A DNA stretch of 64,000 nt, from contig NZ_LQXQ01000014.1 of assembly GCF_003268395.1 (NCBI RefSeq), positions 1 through 64,000 of the forward strand, given 5' to 3'. Of the stretch, positions 11,148-21,440 are shown piece by piece (within the stretch, counting starts at the first letter, position 1; every line of letters starts with the position of its first letter). This DNA comes from Acinetobacter sp. CFCC 10889 (GTDB taxonomy: Bacteria; Pseudomonadota; Gammaproteobacteria; Pseudomonadales; Moraxellaceae). The notes under the pieces were generated by a model. That model saw only the letters and a program-made list of their open reading frames with translations, had not been told where the DNA came from and did not search any database. The translations under genes were made by a program, and so were the position numbers.

Positions 11148-11468
11148 ATGAATTATCATGCCCATGTATTTTTTGATCTTGCACAAGAACCGTATATTCA
11201 ACAGTTAAGAATAAAGCTGTGCGAACGATTTTCGCCTGAAATTTTTACAGGGCGATTATTGTTAAAAGCAGTTGGTCCATTACCCAAACCAATGTTTCAA
11301 ATAGAGTTTGAGCAGCATTTTTTAGATGAGGTCATTTTACAACTCACAGATTTGTTTTCAGATTTTCCTGTTTTAATTCATCCTTTAATTGAAGATGAAT
11401 ATTTGGCACATACTGAACATGCAAAATGGCTTGGGGAAAGTTTGGTTTTACATTTAGATCAATTGTAA
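11148..11468 (+). CDS. DOPA 4,5-dioxygenase family protein
   Basis: A 106-aa protein matching the small DOPA 4,5-dioxygenase-like family: N-terminal Y-H-A-H-V-F-F, central G-P-L-P-K-P-M-F-Q, then V-L-I-H-P-L-x-E-D-E-Y-L-A-H-T-x-H-A-K-W-L-G. The conserved histidines (residues 4 and 6, and the H-P and A-H-T positions) fit a metal site. The physiological substrate of the bacterial proteins is not established. It follows uvrC in the same direction with the tandem repeat between. Confidence 0.85.
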   Translation: MNYHAHVFFDLAQEPYIQQLRIKLCERFSPEIFTGRLLLKAVGPLPKPMFQIEFEQHFLDEVILQLTDLFSDFPVLIHPLIEDEYLAHTEHAKWLGESLVLHLDQL

Positions 11469-11556
11469 TATTTGACCCAAAATTCTATAGACGCTACGGT
11501 CATTGATCATTCACAACATACGCTGAAATGTGCAAGATAGAGCAATATAAAAATCA

Positions 11557-12363
11557 ATGAGAATGGTCATGCAACTCACGGAAGTATTTGAGCAAATCGC
11601 ACAACAGGAATGGATTGAATTGCCAACAGGATGGTTGCAAGGACGAACGATTTTTGGTGGTTTGGTTGCAGGAATGTTGATTCATAAAGCAACAGTGACG
11701 ATTAATGACCCACTGAAAAAACTACTCAGTTGCAGTGTGACGTTTGTTGGTCCTGTTGAAGACGCTCAAGTGAAGTTGACGGCTGAAGTTTTGCGTCAAG
11801 GTAAATCTGTGACCACAATAGAAGTTCGACTTTGGCAAAATGATGCTGTGCAAAGTATTTTAATTGCGAGTTTTGGCAGTCAACGTGAGTCAAGAATTAA
11901 TGTACCACTTACGATCCCAAACGTTGAATTTCCACCTGTAGAACAACTGAATATTGTTCCGAAATATTTACCTTTCCCTGAATGTGTGAAAAATTTTCAA
12001 TTGGCTTGGACCGATGGACACTATCCAATGTCAGGCAGTAAAACGCCTGATTTCAAAGGATGTTGTCGTTTTGACCCTGACTTACATGCTGATCGTGAAA
12101 TGCAATTGGCTGATTTGGTGACGTTGATGGATGTTTGGCCCCCGGGTGTACTGCCAATGTTCCGTAAGCCTGCACCTGCAAGTTCATTGACATGGCATTT
12201 AACTTTTATTCATCCATTGCACAGTCAACTGCATGATTGGTTTAAATATCAAGTCATCACAGACCATGCGGAACATGGTTATGCAGCAGAACATGCATAT
12301 ATATGGGATGCACAAAATCGACTGCTTGCCATTGCTCGTCAGACAGTGACGGTATTTGCTTAG
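11557..12363 (+). CDS. Acyl-CoA thioesterase family protein (hotdog fold)
   Basis: A 268-aa protein of the TesB-like/4HBT thioesterase family; expected to hydrolyse acyl-CoA esters in the cytoplasm. The N-terminal hotdog has W-L-Q-G-R-T-I-F-G-G-L-V-A-G-M-L; the C-terminal hotdog carries L-A-D-L-V-T-L-M-D-V-W-P-P and S-L-T-W-H-L-T-F-I-H-P. Three in-frame ATGs (11557, 11563, 11569) are possible starts; the last has GAGAATGG upstream and gives M-Q-L-T-E-V-F. Substrate range cannot be read from sequence. Confidence 0.85.
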   Translation: MRMVMQLTEVFEQIAQQEWIELPTGWLQGRTIFGGLVAGMLIHKATVTINDPLKKLLSCSVTFVGPVEDAQVKLTAEVLRQGKSVTTIEVRLWQNDAVQSILIASFGSQRESRINVPLTIPNVEFPPVEQLNIVPKYLPFPECVKNFQLAWTDGHYPMSGSKTPDFKGCCRFDPDLHADREMQLADLVTLMDVWPPGVLPMFRKPAPASSLTWHLTFIHPLHSQLHDWFKYQVITDHAEHGYAAEHAYIWDAQNRLLAIARQTVTVFA

Positions 12364-12482
12364 GAACAGTTTGTCCAGTCGACAGTCTGTGATGAATCGT
12401 TTAAAGTAGCGTACATAATGAAGTGTAATCTCTGATTTTTTGACTGTTTTCAAGTCAAAGAGGGGACAAACTGGCGGTGTCT

Positions 12483-13069
12483 ATGACTACAGGTCGAATC
12501 CTGAATATTCCAAATATCTTGACGCTGGCTCGTATTGCGTTAATACCTGTGTTTTTGGTAATTGCATATTGGCCACCTGCGATTGGTGTAGGTGGACATG
12601 AGGGGGGGATGACCCGCCACTTAGTTTTGACGGGAATTTTTGTGATTGCAGCAGTGACCGATTGGTTTGATGGCTATCTGGCAAGAACTTTAAATCAAAC
12701 ATCTGCTTTTGGACGCTTTCTTGATCCTGTCGCTGATAAATTGATGGTGGCTGCGGCTTTAATTGTCTTGGTGCAATGGCAACCGAATGTGGCGATGGCA
12801 TTCGCTGCAATTGTGATTATTTCACGTGAATTACTGTGTCTGCACTGCGCGAGTGGATGGCAGAGTTAGGCGCACGTACCAATGTTGCTGTGTCTACTGT
12901 CGGTAAATATAAAACAGCCTTTCAAATGATTGCGATCACTGTATTTTTACTGAATTGGCAGCCACTTGAATTGCTTGCTTATGGTTTGCTTTATACCGCC
13001 GTAATTTTGACTTTATGGTCGATGTTTATTTATCTAAAAGCGGCTTGGCCGTATTTAAAACAGCCTTAA
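12483..13069 (+). pseudogene. pgsA: CDP-diacylglycerol-glycerol-3-phosphate 3-phosphatidyltransferase, frameshifted
   Basis: PgsA makes phosphatidylglycerophosphate, the committed step to phosphatidylglycerol and cardiolipin, in the inner membrane. The first frame runs from M-T-T-G-R-I-L-N-I-P-N and carries the CDP-alcohol phosphotransferase motif (D-W-F-D-G-Y-L-A-R ... G-R-F-L-D-P-V-A-D-K), then leaves frame after I-S-R-E. The next frame resumes with V-S-A-L-R-E-W-M-A-E-L-G, the normal continuation. One missing base at about 12828-12832 (GAATTACTG for a GAAATTACTG-like original) explains it. As pgsA is usually essential, a sequencing error is more likely than a true null. Alternative start: GTG at 12477. 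Confidence 0.9.
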
Positions 13070-13092
13070 TCATCTTATAGATTGCAGATTTT

Positions 13093-13126
13093 AAAAGCCT
13101 TTATTTTTGAAAATAAGGGCTTTTTT
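13093..13126. terminator. Terminator after pgsA
   Basis: A 15-bp stem (AAAAGCCTTTATTTT with AAAATAAGGGCTTTT, one G-T pair) followed by TT. The A-run on the left would also let it act on the convergent DUF4132 gene. Confidence 0.85.
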
Positions 13127-13192
13127 GTGGCGTGGATTTAAGTTTTTGTGATTGGATGCAACGCTGTCTTTTGTAAAGCAAGACAAAGTCCT

Positions 13193-16100
13193 TTATTCAA
13201 AATAGTCTTGCCAATTTTCCATATATTGACCTTGTGCAGCAAGTTGTTGAAAGTGCGCATAACATTCAGCCACAAAAATTTGAGGAACATCTTCAATGGC
13301 AATCGTCTCATCGGGCGTTGCAAAACGGTGATGCTTTTGAAAGTTAAGTTTGTGTAAAACCACAGGCTGATTTTGCTCTTGTGACTGATTTGGACTCGTA
13401 TAAATACAGGCTTTGATCTCATGACTGTCCAATGGCAAATATAAACCATCCCTCACTTGTACATCGAAAGAACTTGTTTGATAACCCAAGGATTTTAAGT
13501 GGTCTTTGATTGTTGAGAAATTTAACTGTATGCCTTGCGCATCGGTAATTTCCTGATGATTTAAACTGTTCTGATCAAGTTGTGGGAATAGATGGGTAAA
13601 TTGCTCAAATAAAGGCGTGATTTTATAGTCTTGAAGATGCTGTAAACACGCAAGGCGTTCCGTTTCAGTGATGAGGCAGGCATGGGCAATTTGAATCTGA
13701 CTGTCCATGTTGAGTTGGATTTCATCATCGTTTAAATCCAATAGGCATTGATCCTCACTCGGTCTAAAAATGCGAGACTGACCATCAGTATAGTGTTCAA
13801 TCCACAGCAATTTTTGCGTTAAACCATGCACAATGGGATGTTGATATAAATAGGTGATCCAATCTTGCGCAGACCATACACGTTCCCGACACATATTTTC
13901 ATATAAATATTGTCGTTGATCGCTGAGAGTGGTCTTTAGCTCTTTTTTACACTGATTAAAATAATTTTTGACTTCTTTTAATATCACTGCATCATCGGTA
14001 GGACGTGCTGTGGGTAAGCTTTTTACTACTTTGCCTGTTTCGATATTCTTTAAAATGAATTCATTTTTTTCATTAAGATAAGCCTCAAATTCACGCTCAC
14101 CATAACTCAGGAAAATCTTTCCTGAGGCATCCATGCCTGCGGTTGGAATGGTACGGTCACGCAGCTGATCTGCTGACCAATCAAGCCGATCTGCAATTTG
14201 CTGCAACAAAACTTTGGCTTTTTCCTGAATGGAATTTGTGCGATATGCACGTGAAATCTCCATCAATAATTGAATGATATTGGCATCATCACTATAGGAC
14301 AATGCACTCAGCATGTAGTCGATTTGGGTTGTACAATAATAAAAGTTTTTACAGTAATGACGCAGTAACTTAACTGTTGTTTGCCCATCTGCAAGATAGC
14401 TCAGGGCTAGGATACCTTTGCTTTTGGTGGCTGAACCTACAACCATACGCATGTAATCATTACGAATTCTGTTGATCATATCGTTCAGGGTATAGTGTGC
14501 AAATTCAGTATATTCACTTGGATAACGTTGATACATTTGTTGCATCGACTGTAAACGATCAGGTGCTTTTTCTTCTGCAATGGCAGTCGCTTCTGCAAAA
14601 CTATAACAACGGCTGTCATATTCAATAAAACTTTGCAGTAAAAATGTACTTAAAATGGACTGACTTTGCGAATCTAACAGGTTGAGATAACGGATAAACA
14701 ATGGGTTAGGTATCGGATCTTTGAGCTTTTCTGCCAAAATTACCCAATATTGAATAATTCTTGCATCCACCGCTGTGCCATTTTGCCAAGCACAAGCAGG
14801 TAATGTACTGAGGTCAAACCATGTAAAACTGCTGCTTATTTTGGCTTTTAAGGCTTTAATTGCATTATTCAGTAAAGTTTCTTCAGAAATAAAACTTTGA
14901 ATATCATATCCTTGTTTCTCCAAAGCATTCAGCAAACTTGCATATACAATTTCTTTTTTCTCAATGCCAATCGCTTGGAGCAGGGCAGGCGTGATCTCTT
15001 CATGTTGTAAATTACCTAGCCATTCTGCTGCGGTTGCCCGAATTTCCTGTTTACTGTCGGTCAGTGCTTCAATGACACGGCTGTGAATATTGGGCACTTT
15101 ACTTAAAATTTCTTGTGAAATTTGTCGATAACTTTTTTGGGTGGCAAGAGCATTTTGCAGCAAAGGTAAAATAAATTGTTGAGGCAGTTCAGGAAATAAT
15201 TTGAGATATTTCAGTGCTTGCGATTTTTTAAACTGATAATAAAGATCAAGATGATTAAATTGTGGACTGATGATCTCAAGGGCTTCTTCCAAAAAGTTAA
15301 GATGTGTCATTAAGAAAGGAACAACTTGTTGAATATCAATGAGGTAATTTTCCAAATTGCAATCATCACCACCCAAGATATTTCGTGCTAAAAGAAATTC
15401 AGCGTGTTCATAACCTGCTTCTTTTAAATGCACAGCAAATTGACGTAAATCTAAATGGCAATACAAAGCTTTTGGTGCAAACCAAAAAACCATCGCCAAT
15501 ACACATCATCACGATCATTCGCCGTAAAACGATTAATTCTTAAATAATGTGTCAGACTAAACTCAGGAAATGTATAGATTTTCTTTTTCCAATACATCAG
15601 ATCTTGTGAATATAATGCAAATCCGTCATCGAGATCAGCACCATTGATCAATGCCACTAAGGATTTAAAATGTTCAGGTTTTAGTGCGGAAAGCCTTTGA
15701 ATTTCATATAAATGATCCTGATAAACATCAGGATTTAATCCATAATTGTCGATTTCTTTTTGACGTAACTTTTGTATATGGCTTAAACGTTGCTGACAGT
15801 TTTCAATTAACAATTGTTCTAATGCATCTTCAGGTAGATTTTGTGATGCTTGTGGAGTAAATGCTTGAATGTCCAAGCTTATATTTTCAGTTTTCTCAGC
15901 GACCTGAATATTTTTGAGTGCATTTTCGAGTGCAGTGATGGTCAATTTTACCGTTTCATTTTGCAGTGCATTTTCCAAGAAGCTTTGGCTGTCTTTGCCT
16001 AAACGTATGAAATGATCAATGACTTTTTTCTTTTGTTTGGCATCACCGTGTTGTAAATAGGGCAACAGTAATTCAATTTGTTGCGGATTTGGCAGTTCCA

Positions 16101-16914
16101 ACAACTGTTGAAGTGCGGCTTGCTGATTTTTTTTATGTTTTGACAGATACAATTTTGCAAGTAAATCCATATGTTGTTGTCGCAGAGACGGAAAAACCTG
16201 AAAGATGGTCAGCAGTGTTTCATTGGCAAATTCATCATCATTTTCCTGAAACAATAAGGTCCGAATTTGTGGGAAATGTTGTGTGAAAAAGGCTTCAGTA
16301 TCTTGAAAATTCAGCCAACATTTAAAGATCGAATAGGTACCACCAAAGTTGAGATGCTGAAAAAATAGATTGAAAAGATGCCTTGTTGAGCCATTTTCAA
16401 CATGTTCAAATAATGCTGCAAGTTGTTGAAATGTCCAATCTTGTCGTTGAATAGGAACATAATATTCATTTTGCCAACAGCGATCAAAACTGTCTTGTAA
16501 AATAACGTTGAGCTGTGGTGGCAGGGCATCATAACGCATAAAATAATTTGGTTGATCTTGTGCTAAGGCAACTAAAAAATACCCCCAACGTTCAATTTGT
16601 TCTAAGCTGAAATAGCGAAATAAATGCTCATATAATTCGATTCGTGCAGTAGCCGCTTTTTCGATCTGTTTCTCAATTTTTTTCGACCATTGCGCTGTAT
16701 AACGATAATCAGCCGCAGGATAATCAAGCAGCGAAAATGCTTTTTCATCCGTCTGTTGCTGTAGAAAACTTAAAATCTCAAGTGATTGCCCATTTAAAAT
16801 ATAGTCTTGAGCCTGTTGTGGAAGTTCAGCCGAAATATGTTGCAGTGGAGCAAGGATTTTTTGTAAAAGTTGTACTGTTTTGGCTGTAGATGAGTGTGCT
16901 GTGTCCGCAGTCAT
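13193..16914 (-). pseudogene. DUF4132-domain protein, frameshifted into two frames
   Basis: Two overlapping minus-strand frames (487 aa at 15451-16914; 768 aa at 13193-15499) read as one protein of about 1,240 aa. The upstream part is helical, HEAT-like repeat material; the downstream part ends in a DUF4132 domain (D-R-T-I-P-T-A-G-M-D-A-S-G-K ... V-W-S-A-Q-D-W ... L-T-Q-K-L-L-W). The frames join at A6 on the plus strand (15484-15489): adding one base, or a -1 slip on TTTTTT, yields Y-W-R-W-F-F-W-F-A-P-K-A-L-Y. DUF4132 proteins are large cytoplasmic proteins of unclear role, often near MoxR/VWA genes; none is adjacent here. Sequencing error, true mutation and programmed slippage are all possible. 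Confidence 0.8.
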
Positions 16915-17063
16915 TGATTATTTTTCCGTGAATATTTATCTATAGAATTTAAAGTTTTAGTGCTTATTTATGACATACAATACAGCTAAAATACGTTTTA
17001 ATTTGTATGGTTTTAGCTATGGATTAAAATGGCATGATGTCACAATAAAAAGGAGCAAGAAAA

Positions 17064-17462
17064 GTGAAAATAATGAACAAAATTTTACTGCTCGTTGCTG
17101 TGTTTTGTTGCTCAGCTGTCACATTTGCCGATGAAAATAGCGTAGATGAACAAGCACAGGCGCAGGGCTATTTACATAATTATGGCATTGCTTACTGCTT
17201 ATCCCATGCAAAAAGCTATAAAGAAGAGGCAGGTATTGCGATGGGAGGCTACCTGCAACTTGGCGCACATGGACAGTTTGAATATCGCAAAGTTAAAGAA
17301 TTTGTGGATGCACAGTTGAAACAAGGCGTAGGCGGTTATCAATATTCCGATTTACCTGCCTACCTGATGAGTTGTTTAAATATTTCACAAATGCCTGAAT
17401 ATCATGCATTAATCGAGCAACTGCGAGTGCCTAAGCATGGTGATTATTTTTTGGAGGAGTAA
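17064..17462 (+). CDS. Secreted small protein, Tai4-like T6SS amidase immunity family
   Basis: A 132-aa protein with a clear signal peptide (I-L-L-L-V-A-V-F-C-C-S-A-V-T-F-A before D-E-N), so periplasmic. The mature part, with Y-G-I-A-Y-C-L-S-H-A and a C-terminal M-S-C-L-N, resembles Tai4, which protects against type VI-delivered Tae4 amidases. The GTG at 17064 is preferred because AAAGGAGC lies at good spacing; an ATG follows at 17073. No effector or T6SS gene is adjacent. Family call from pattern only. Confidence 0.7.
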   Translation: MKIMNKILLLVAVFCCSAVTFADENSVDEQAQAQGYLHNYGIAYCLSHAKSYKEEAGIAMGGYLQLGAHGQFEYRKVKEFVDAQLKQGVGGYQYSDLPAYLMSCLNISQMPEYHALIEQLRVPKHGDYFLEE

Positions 17463-17495
17463 GCGTAATAAGCATATTGAGCTTTGCTGAAAAGT

Positions 17496-19298
17496 CTAAC
17501 TATGCGTTTCTTCCTCTGCATCATCCTCAAAAGTCTTGGCAATTTTCTCAATATTTAAACTCTTTGCCATCGCATCAAAAATCTCTTTATACACACCATC
17601 TTGATGATACAAATCATCATGCTCGCCATGTTCTGCAATATGCCCCTCTTTCATCACATAGGTATAGTCCGCATCAATAATCTGTGACAAACTATGTGAA
17701 ATAATAATCACTGTTCGACCTTGTTTGATCTCATCCAAACTCTGCTTAATTTGCTCGGCAGCAATGGCATCCAAACTTGCAGTTGGCTCATCAAGAAAAA
17801 TAATCGGTGGATTTTTCAGGAACATACGTGCCAATGCAATCCGTTGTTGTTGCCCACCTGACAGCATAAGGGCATCAGCATCATAAGCCTGTGGCAGCTT
17901 TAAAATCTGCTCATGAATAGATGCTTTTTTCGCTGCATTTATCACATCTTCAAGTGTTGCATCGGTTTTGCCATAACGGATATTGTCAAAAATAGAGCCT
18001 TGGAAAATATGATTCTTTTGTAGCACCAAACCGATATGATCACGTAAATATTGCGTATCAATCTGTTCTAAATCAATGCCATCCAAACGAATGCAGCCCG
18101 ATTCAGGCACATAAAATTTATCCAATAAACTGATCAAAGTTGACTTGCCTGCACCTGATAAACCGACCAAAGCGGTGATTTTATTCGGTTGAATGGTCAT
18201 GTTAATGTCGTACAGTGCCTGATGCCCGTTTGGATAACTGAAATTGACATTTTCCAAAGAAAACTGACCTTGAATCTGCGGTTTCAGTGAACCACTTGAT
18301 TCAATTTCATGATCAGCTTCAAGGATTTTGAAGAAGCTTTCTGAATAAATCATCGCATCATTCACTTCATCATAGATCCGATGTAAAGAGCGAATCGGGG
18401 CAGACACGTTATTGAACAACAACACATGGTACATGATCATGCCGATACTCATTTGCCCATCCAAGACAAAATAAGCAGTCAGGATAATAATCAGCACAAT
18501 GCCAATTTGCTCAATAAAGGTTTTTAGACCATCAAACAGAAAACTCGTTTGACGCGTATGCATTTGGTTTTCAGTCAGTTCTTTTTGCAGTTTGAGCTGC
18601 TTGTCAGCCTCAATCGACTCACGATTAAAGGACTTGATCACGGTAATCGAGTTGATAATGCCCAAAATACCCTGACTTTTCTTTTCCCGCCCGTCCCGTA
18701 AATTTCTACGCCATCCACCCAATTTTTGTGCTTGTTTATAGGTCAACCAAAAGTAAATCGGCACAATGGCGGTTGCCACCAAACCCACCCAAAAATTGGC
18801 ATAGTACATCAATCCCAACGCCACAAATGCGCTTGTAAATAACGGTAAAATATCAATAAAAAAGATCTGTACCAAACGGGTCAGTGAGCCGATGCCTCGG
18901 TCGATACGGGTTTGTAATTTGCCTGCTTGGTTATTATCATCGTTAAAAAAAGCCAAACGATAAGTCAGAAATTTCTCAATAATGCCTTGAGCCAAATCTT
19001 GTGACACTAAAATTCGCAGCTTTTCGCCATAAAATTTTTGCCCAAATTGTACGATGGCATTGATGATTTCTTTACCCAATAAAATCGCTGTGATCGTGAT
19101 CAGAATGTGCCAACCTGCACTGAGTCCTTGACCTACTTCGACCAATTTATTAATGCTATCCACAGCATATTGTAAAGTCAGTGCATTGACCTGCGCTGTC
19201 AGTGAACCGATCAGCGTTAAAATCAACGTGGCAATCACCAACCAACGATAAGGTCGGACAAAAGGACGTAGTTTTTGAAATAAGTGCCAAAGGTTCAT
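17496..19298 (-). CDS. ABC exporter, fused permease and ATPase
   Basis: A 600-residue half-transporter of the exporter (MsbA/LapB) type: about six membrane segments in residues 1-310, then an ATP-binding domain with Walker A G-L-S-G-A-G-K-S-T, signature L-S-G-G-Q-Q-Q-R, Walker B I-I-F-L-D-E-P-T-A-S-L-D and H-loop I-I-I-S-H-S. It would act as a homodimer in the inner membrane. The ATG at 19298 is preferred over a TTG at 19304. No accessory protein is adjacent, so the substrate (lipid, peptide or drug) is unknown. Confidence 0.9.
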   Translation of the reverse strand: MNLWHLFQKLRPFVRPYRWLVIATLILTLIGSLTAQVNALTLQYAVDSINKLVEVGQGLSAGWHILITITAILLGKEIINAIVQFGQKFYGEKLRILVSQDLAQGIIEKFLTYRLAFFNDDNNQAGKLQTRIDRGIGSLTRLVQIFFIDILPLFTSAFVALGLMYYANFWVGLVATAIVPIYFWLTYKQAQKLGGWRRNLRDGREKKSQGILGIINSITVIKSFNRESIEADKQLKLQKELTENQMHTRQTSFLFDGLKTFIEQIGIVLIIILTAYFVLDGQMSIGMIMYHVLLFNNVSAPIRSLHRIYDEVNDAMIYSESFFKILEADHEIESSGSLKPQIQGQFSLENVNFSYPNGHQALYDINMTIQPNKITALVGLSGAGKSTLISLLDKFYVPESGCIRLDGIDLEQIDTQYLRDHIGLVLQKNHIFQGSIFDNIRYGKTDATLEDVINAAKKASIHEQILKLPQAYDADALMLSGGQQQRIALARMFLKNPPIIFLDEPTASLDAIAAEQIKQSLDEIKQGRTVIIISHSLSQIIDADYTYVMKEGHIAEHGEHDDLYHQDGVYKEIFDAMAKSLNIEKIAKTFEDDAEEETHS

Positions 19299-19432
19299 AG
19301 ACAATTGTTTTTATTGGGAAGCTGATTTTTAGTCTAATTCTGAAATCATTTTGTCACAAGCATATACACTGTTTTGAATTGTGAATAAGAAAATTGCATT
19401 AAAATATAAGGATGAAAATAGGATCAACAGCG

Positions 19433-20065
19433 ATGAATCTAGATCTATTTCAGCCTGAAGAAAATGAAAATGTCCTGCCTTATGATGGCATGGTAAAAGA
19501 TTATGGCTTAATCCTGAATGATGAACAGAGCCAAAAATATTTACATTACTTTTTACAGCATTTGGCGTGGCAACAGGATGAAGTGTTTATTTTGGGGCAA
19601 TATCACCAAACGGAACGTAAAGTTGCATGGTATGGTGATGAGCATTATCAATACCGTTATTCAGGTATGGTGAAACAAGCTCAAATTTGGCAGCCTGCAT
19701 TATTTCGGCTCAAACAACATATTGAGAAGCTCGTTGGACATCCATTTAATACTTGTCTAGCCAATTTATATGACGATGGTACACAAGGTATGGGATGGCA
19801 TAGTGATGATGAGCCTGCTTTTATGGCTGAGCGTGGTTTAGAAACAGTGATTGCATCTTTAAGTTTTGGTGCAACCCGAAAGTTTAGTTTTAAACATAAA
19901 ACCACCGCCCAAAAGGTCGATTTACAATTACAGCGTGGACAATTAATCGTGATGCGAGGGCAGACACAACAGTATTGGAAACATTGTTTAGCAAAAACCA
20001 CCAAGGTTTTACAACCGAGGATTAATTTAACTTTTCGATATTTTTATTCAGAGTTTAATGTATAA
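19433..20065 (+). CDS. alkB: AlkB-type alpha-ketoglutarate-dependent DNA repair dioxygenase
   Basis: Oxidative demethylase of the AlkB family; removes alkyl groups such as 1-methyladenine and 3-methylcytosine from nucleic acids using Fe(II) and 2-oxoglutarate. The iron triad is visible: H-x-D in G-M-G-W-H-S-D-D-E and a distal His in Y-W-K-H-C-L-A-K, with the 2-oxoglutarate arginines in R-I-N-L-T-F-R. The ATG at 19433 has AGGA upstream; the ATG at 19412 abuts AAGG too closely. It resembles the ALKBH2-like bacterial branch rather than E. coli AlkB itself. Confidence 0.85.
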   Translation: MNLDLFQPEENENVLPYDGMVKDYGLILNDEQSQKYLHYFLQHLAWQQDEVFILGQYHQTERKVAWYGDEHYQYRYSGMVKQAQIWQPALFRLKQHIEKLVGHPFNTCLANLYDDGTQGMGWHSDDEPAFMAERGLETVIASLSFGATRKFSFKHKTTAQKVDLQLQRGQLIVMRGQTQQYWKHCLAKTTKVLQPRINLTFRYFYSEFNV

Positions 20066-20156
20066 CGAATTTTGCTTAGAGAATGAGTGGTAAGATCTTA
20101 CATATCATTTCAATCTTTGAAATGAATGTTATAAAAATATTTTGATTTGTGACTTC

Positions 20157-20399
20157 ATGATCAGTGTAGCTATCACGTTAGGCGACATGGATATCGCCAC
20201 GTTGGGCAAGGGTTACATGGATGAACCCTTTGCCCCACAAAGGATTTTTGTCACTTTTTATCCTGAGCAAGAACAAAGTACGACTTTGGTCGTAGCGCAA
20301 GGTGAGGCATTGCCTACGCAAATTTATCTAAATTCTTCAATAAAATTTGGGGCTGTGTTTAATGAAAATAGATATGAATGGATTTCTATAAAATGGTAA
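20157..20399 (+). CDS. Possible small hypothetical protein
   Basis: An 80-codon frame beginning M-I-S-V-A-I-T-L-G-D, or 85 codons from a TTG at 20142. No ribosome binding site, signal or motif is evident. It fills an otherwise empty gap between alkB and a convergent gene and has normal-looking codon use. Confidence 0.35.
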   Translation: MISVAITLGDMDIATLGKGYMDEPFAPQRIFVTFYPEQEQSTTLVVAQGEALPTQIYLNSSIKFGAVFNENRYEWISIKW

Positions 20400-20403
20400 A
20401 AAT

Positions 20404-21112
20404 TTACCCCTTTGCCAATGGATAAAGTTTGTCATCAAACTGTTCTAAAGTTGCAAACTCAATTGGCTGTAAATGTTCAATATTATGTAAATGCTGACGA
20501 TAATTGACCAACATCTGTTCACGCGCTTCCTGTGAAATATACGGCACATGATAAGCAATAAATGGCGGTAAAACCTCATAACCGACATAAGCCAAAGTAC
20601 CACGTTGGATCGGAATCAGGATATTTTCCATCGAACCATGAATTGCACCCTCGCCAAACATGTGGTCACGCCCGCCCAAAGTGAAACTCAACATGGCTTT
20701 TTTACCTGCCATACCACCATGATTATAAAAAACGTTTGCCGCCATAAAAAATGCCTGAAACAAAGACTCGATCAATCCAACCCTTTAACAAAGCAGGCAT
20801 CGACATCCAATACATAGGGAAACTCAAAATCAATAAATCCGCTTTTTGAACTTTTTCCACTTCTGCTTGAATGTCACTGACCAAAGCCTGTTGCTTCGAT
20901 GCATGACGTTGCTCAAGTGCATAATTTAAATAGTCAGGATTGCCACGTTCAGTAAAGTCAGCAGCCGAAGCCACAGGATTAAAATTCATGGCATACAAAT
21001 CAGAAACTTCAACCTGATGACCTTGCTTCTGTAATTCTTCGATCGCAGTATTTTTTAAGGCATCAGTAAAAGACTGCGGCTCAGGATGTGCATGGACAAT
21101 CAGAATATTCAT
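20404..21112 (-). pseudogene. NAD(P)H-dependent oxidoreductase, flavodoxin-like fold, frameshifted
   Basis: The first frame begins M-N-I-L-I-V-H-A-H-P-E-P-Q-S-F, the FMN-binding start typical of the NQO1/KefF/MdaB family, which reduces quinones with NAD(P)H. It carries the family segment L-I-L-S-F-P-M-Y-W-M-S-M-P-A-L-L-K-G-W-I-D-R-V, then stops after G-G-K-R-F-L. The frame starting inside it continues F-Y-N-H-G-G-M-A-G-K-K-A-M-L-S-F-T-L-G-G, the expected sequence. A6 on the plus strand (20727-20732) has one base too many; five restore G-G-K-R-F-Y-N-H-G-G. Intact length would be about 235 aa. Confidence 0.85.
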
Positions 21113-21440
21113 GTAGGATTTTCCTTAAATTTTTTTACAGGCTAATTGTTATTCGATAGGGGAATTATTCACGAAATCATCTAGCTCGCCAATCACCCAA
21201 AAAATATTTTTATGTGGAATAAGGTAAATGCAAACATTTTTCGATGACAAAATGTTTGATCAGGCATAAAAAATGCCAGTTAATTGATGATTAACTGGCA
21301 TTCCTCTGAGTACGTATTATTTCCGTAAAAACAATATCGTTAAATGGCTAAACTGCTGGAGAACATAATCATAGTATGAGAATTATTTAAAACTTACAAT
21401 CATAAAAATTGTAAAAATTCTTGAGATTATCAAAGATCAT
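21113..21440. other. Intergenic region, oxidoreductase promoter and IclR terminator
   Basis: About 330 bp of AT-rich DNA. Apart from the terminator at 21266-21302 and the presumed promoter of the minus-strand oxidoreductase, no gene or repeat is visible. Confidence 0.5.
21266..21302 (-). terminator. Terminator after iclR-family gene
   Basis: Perfect 13-bp arms AATGCCAGTTAAT and ATTAACTGGCATT with a 5-nt loop; on the minus strand a T-run follows, placing it 3' of the IclR gene. Confidence 0.85.
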
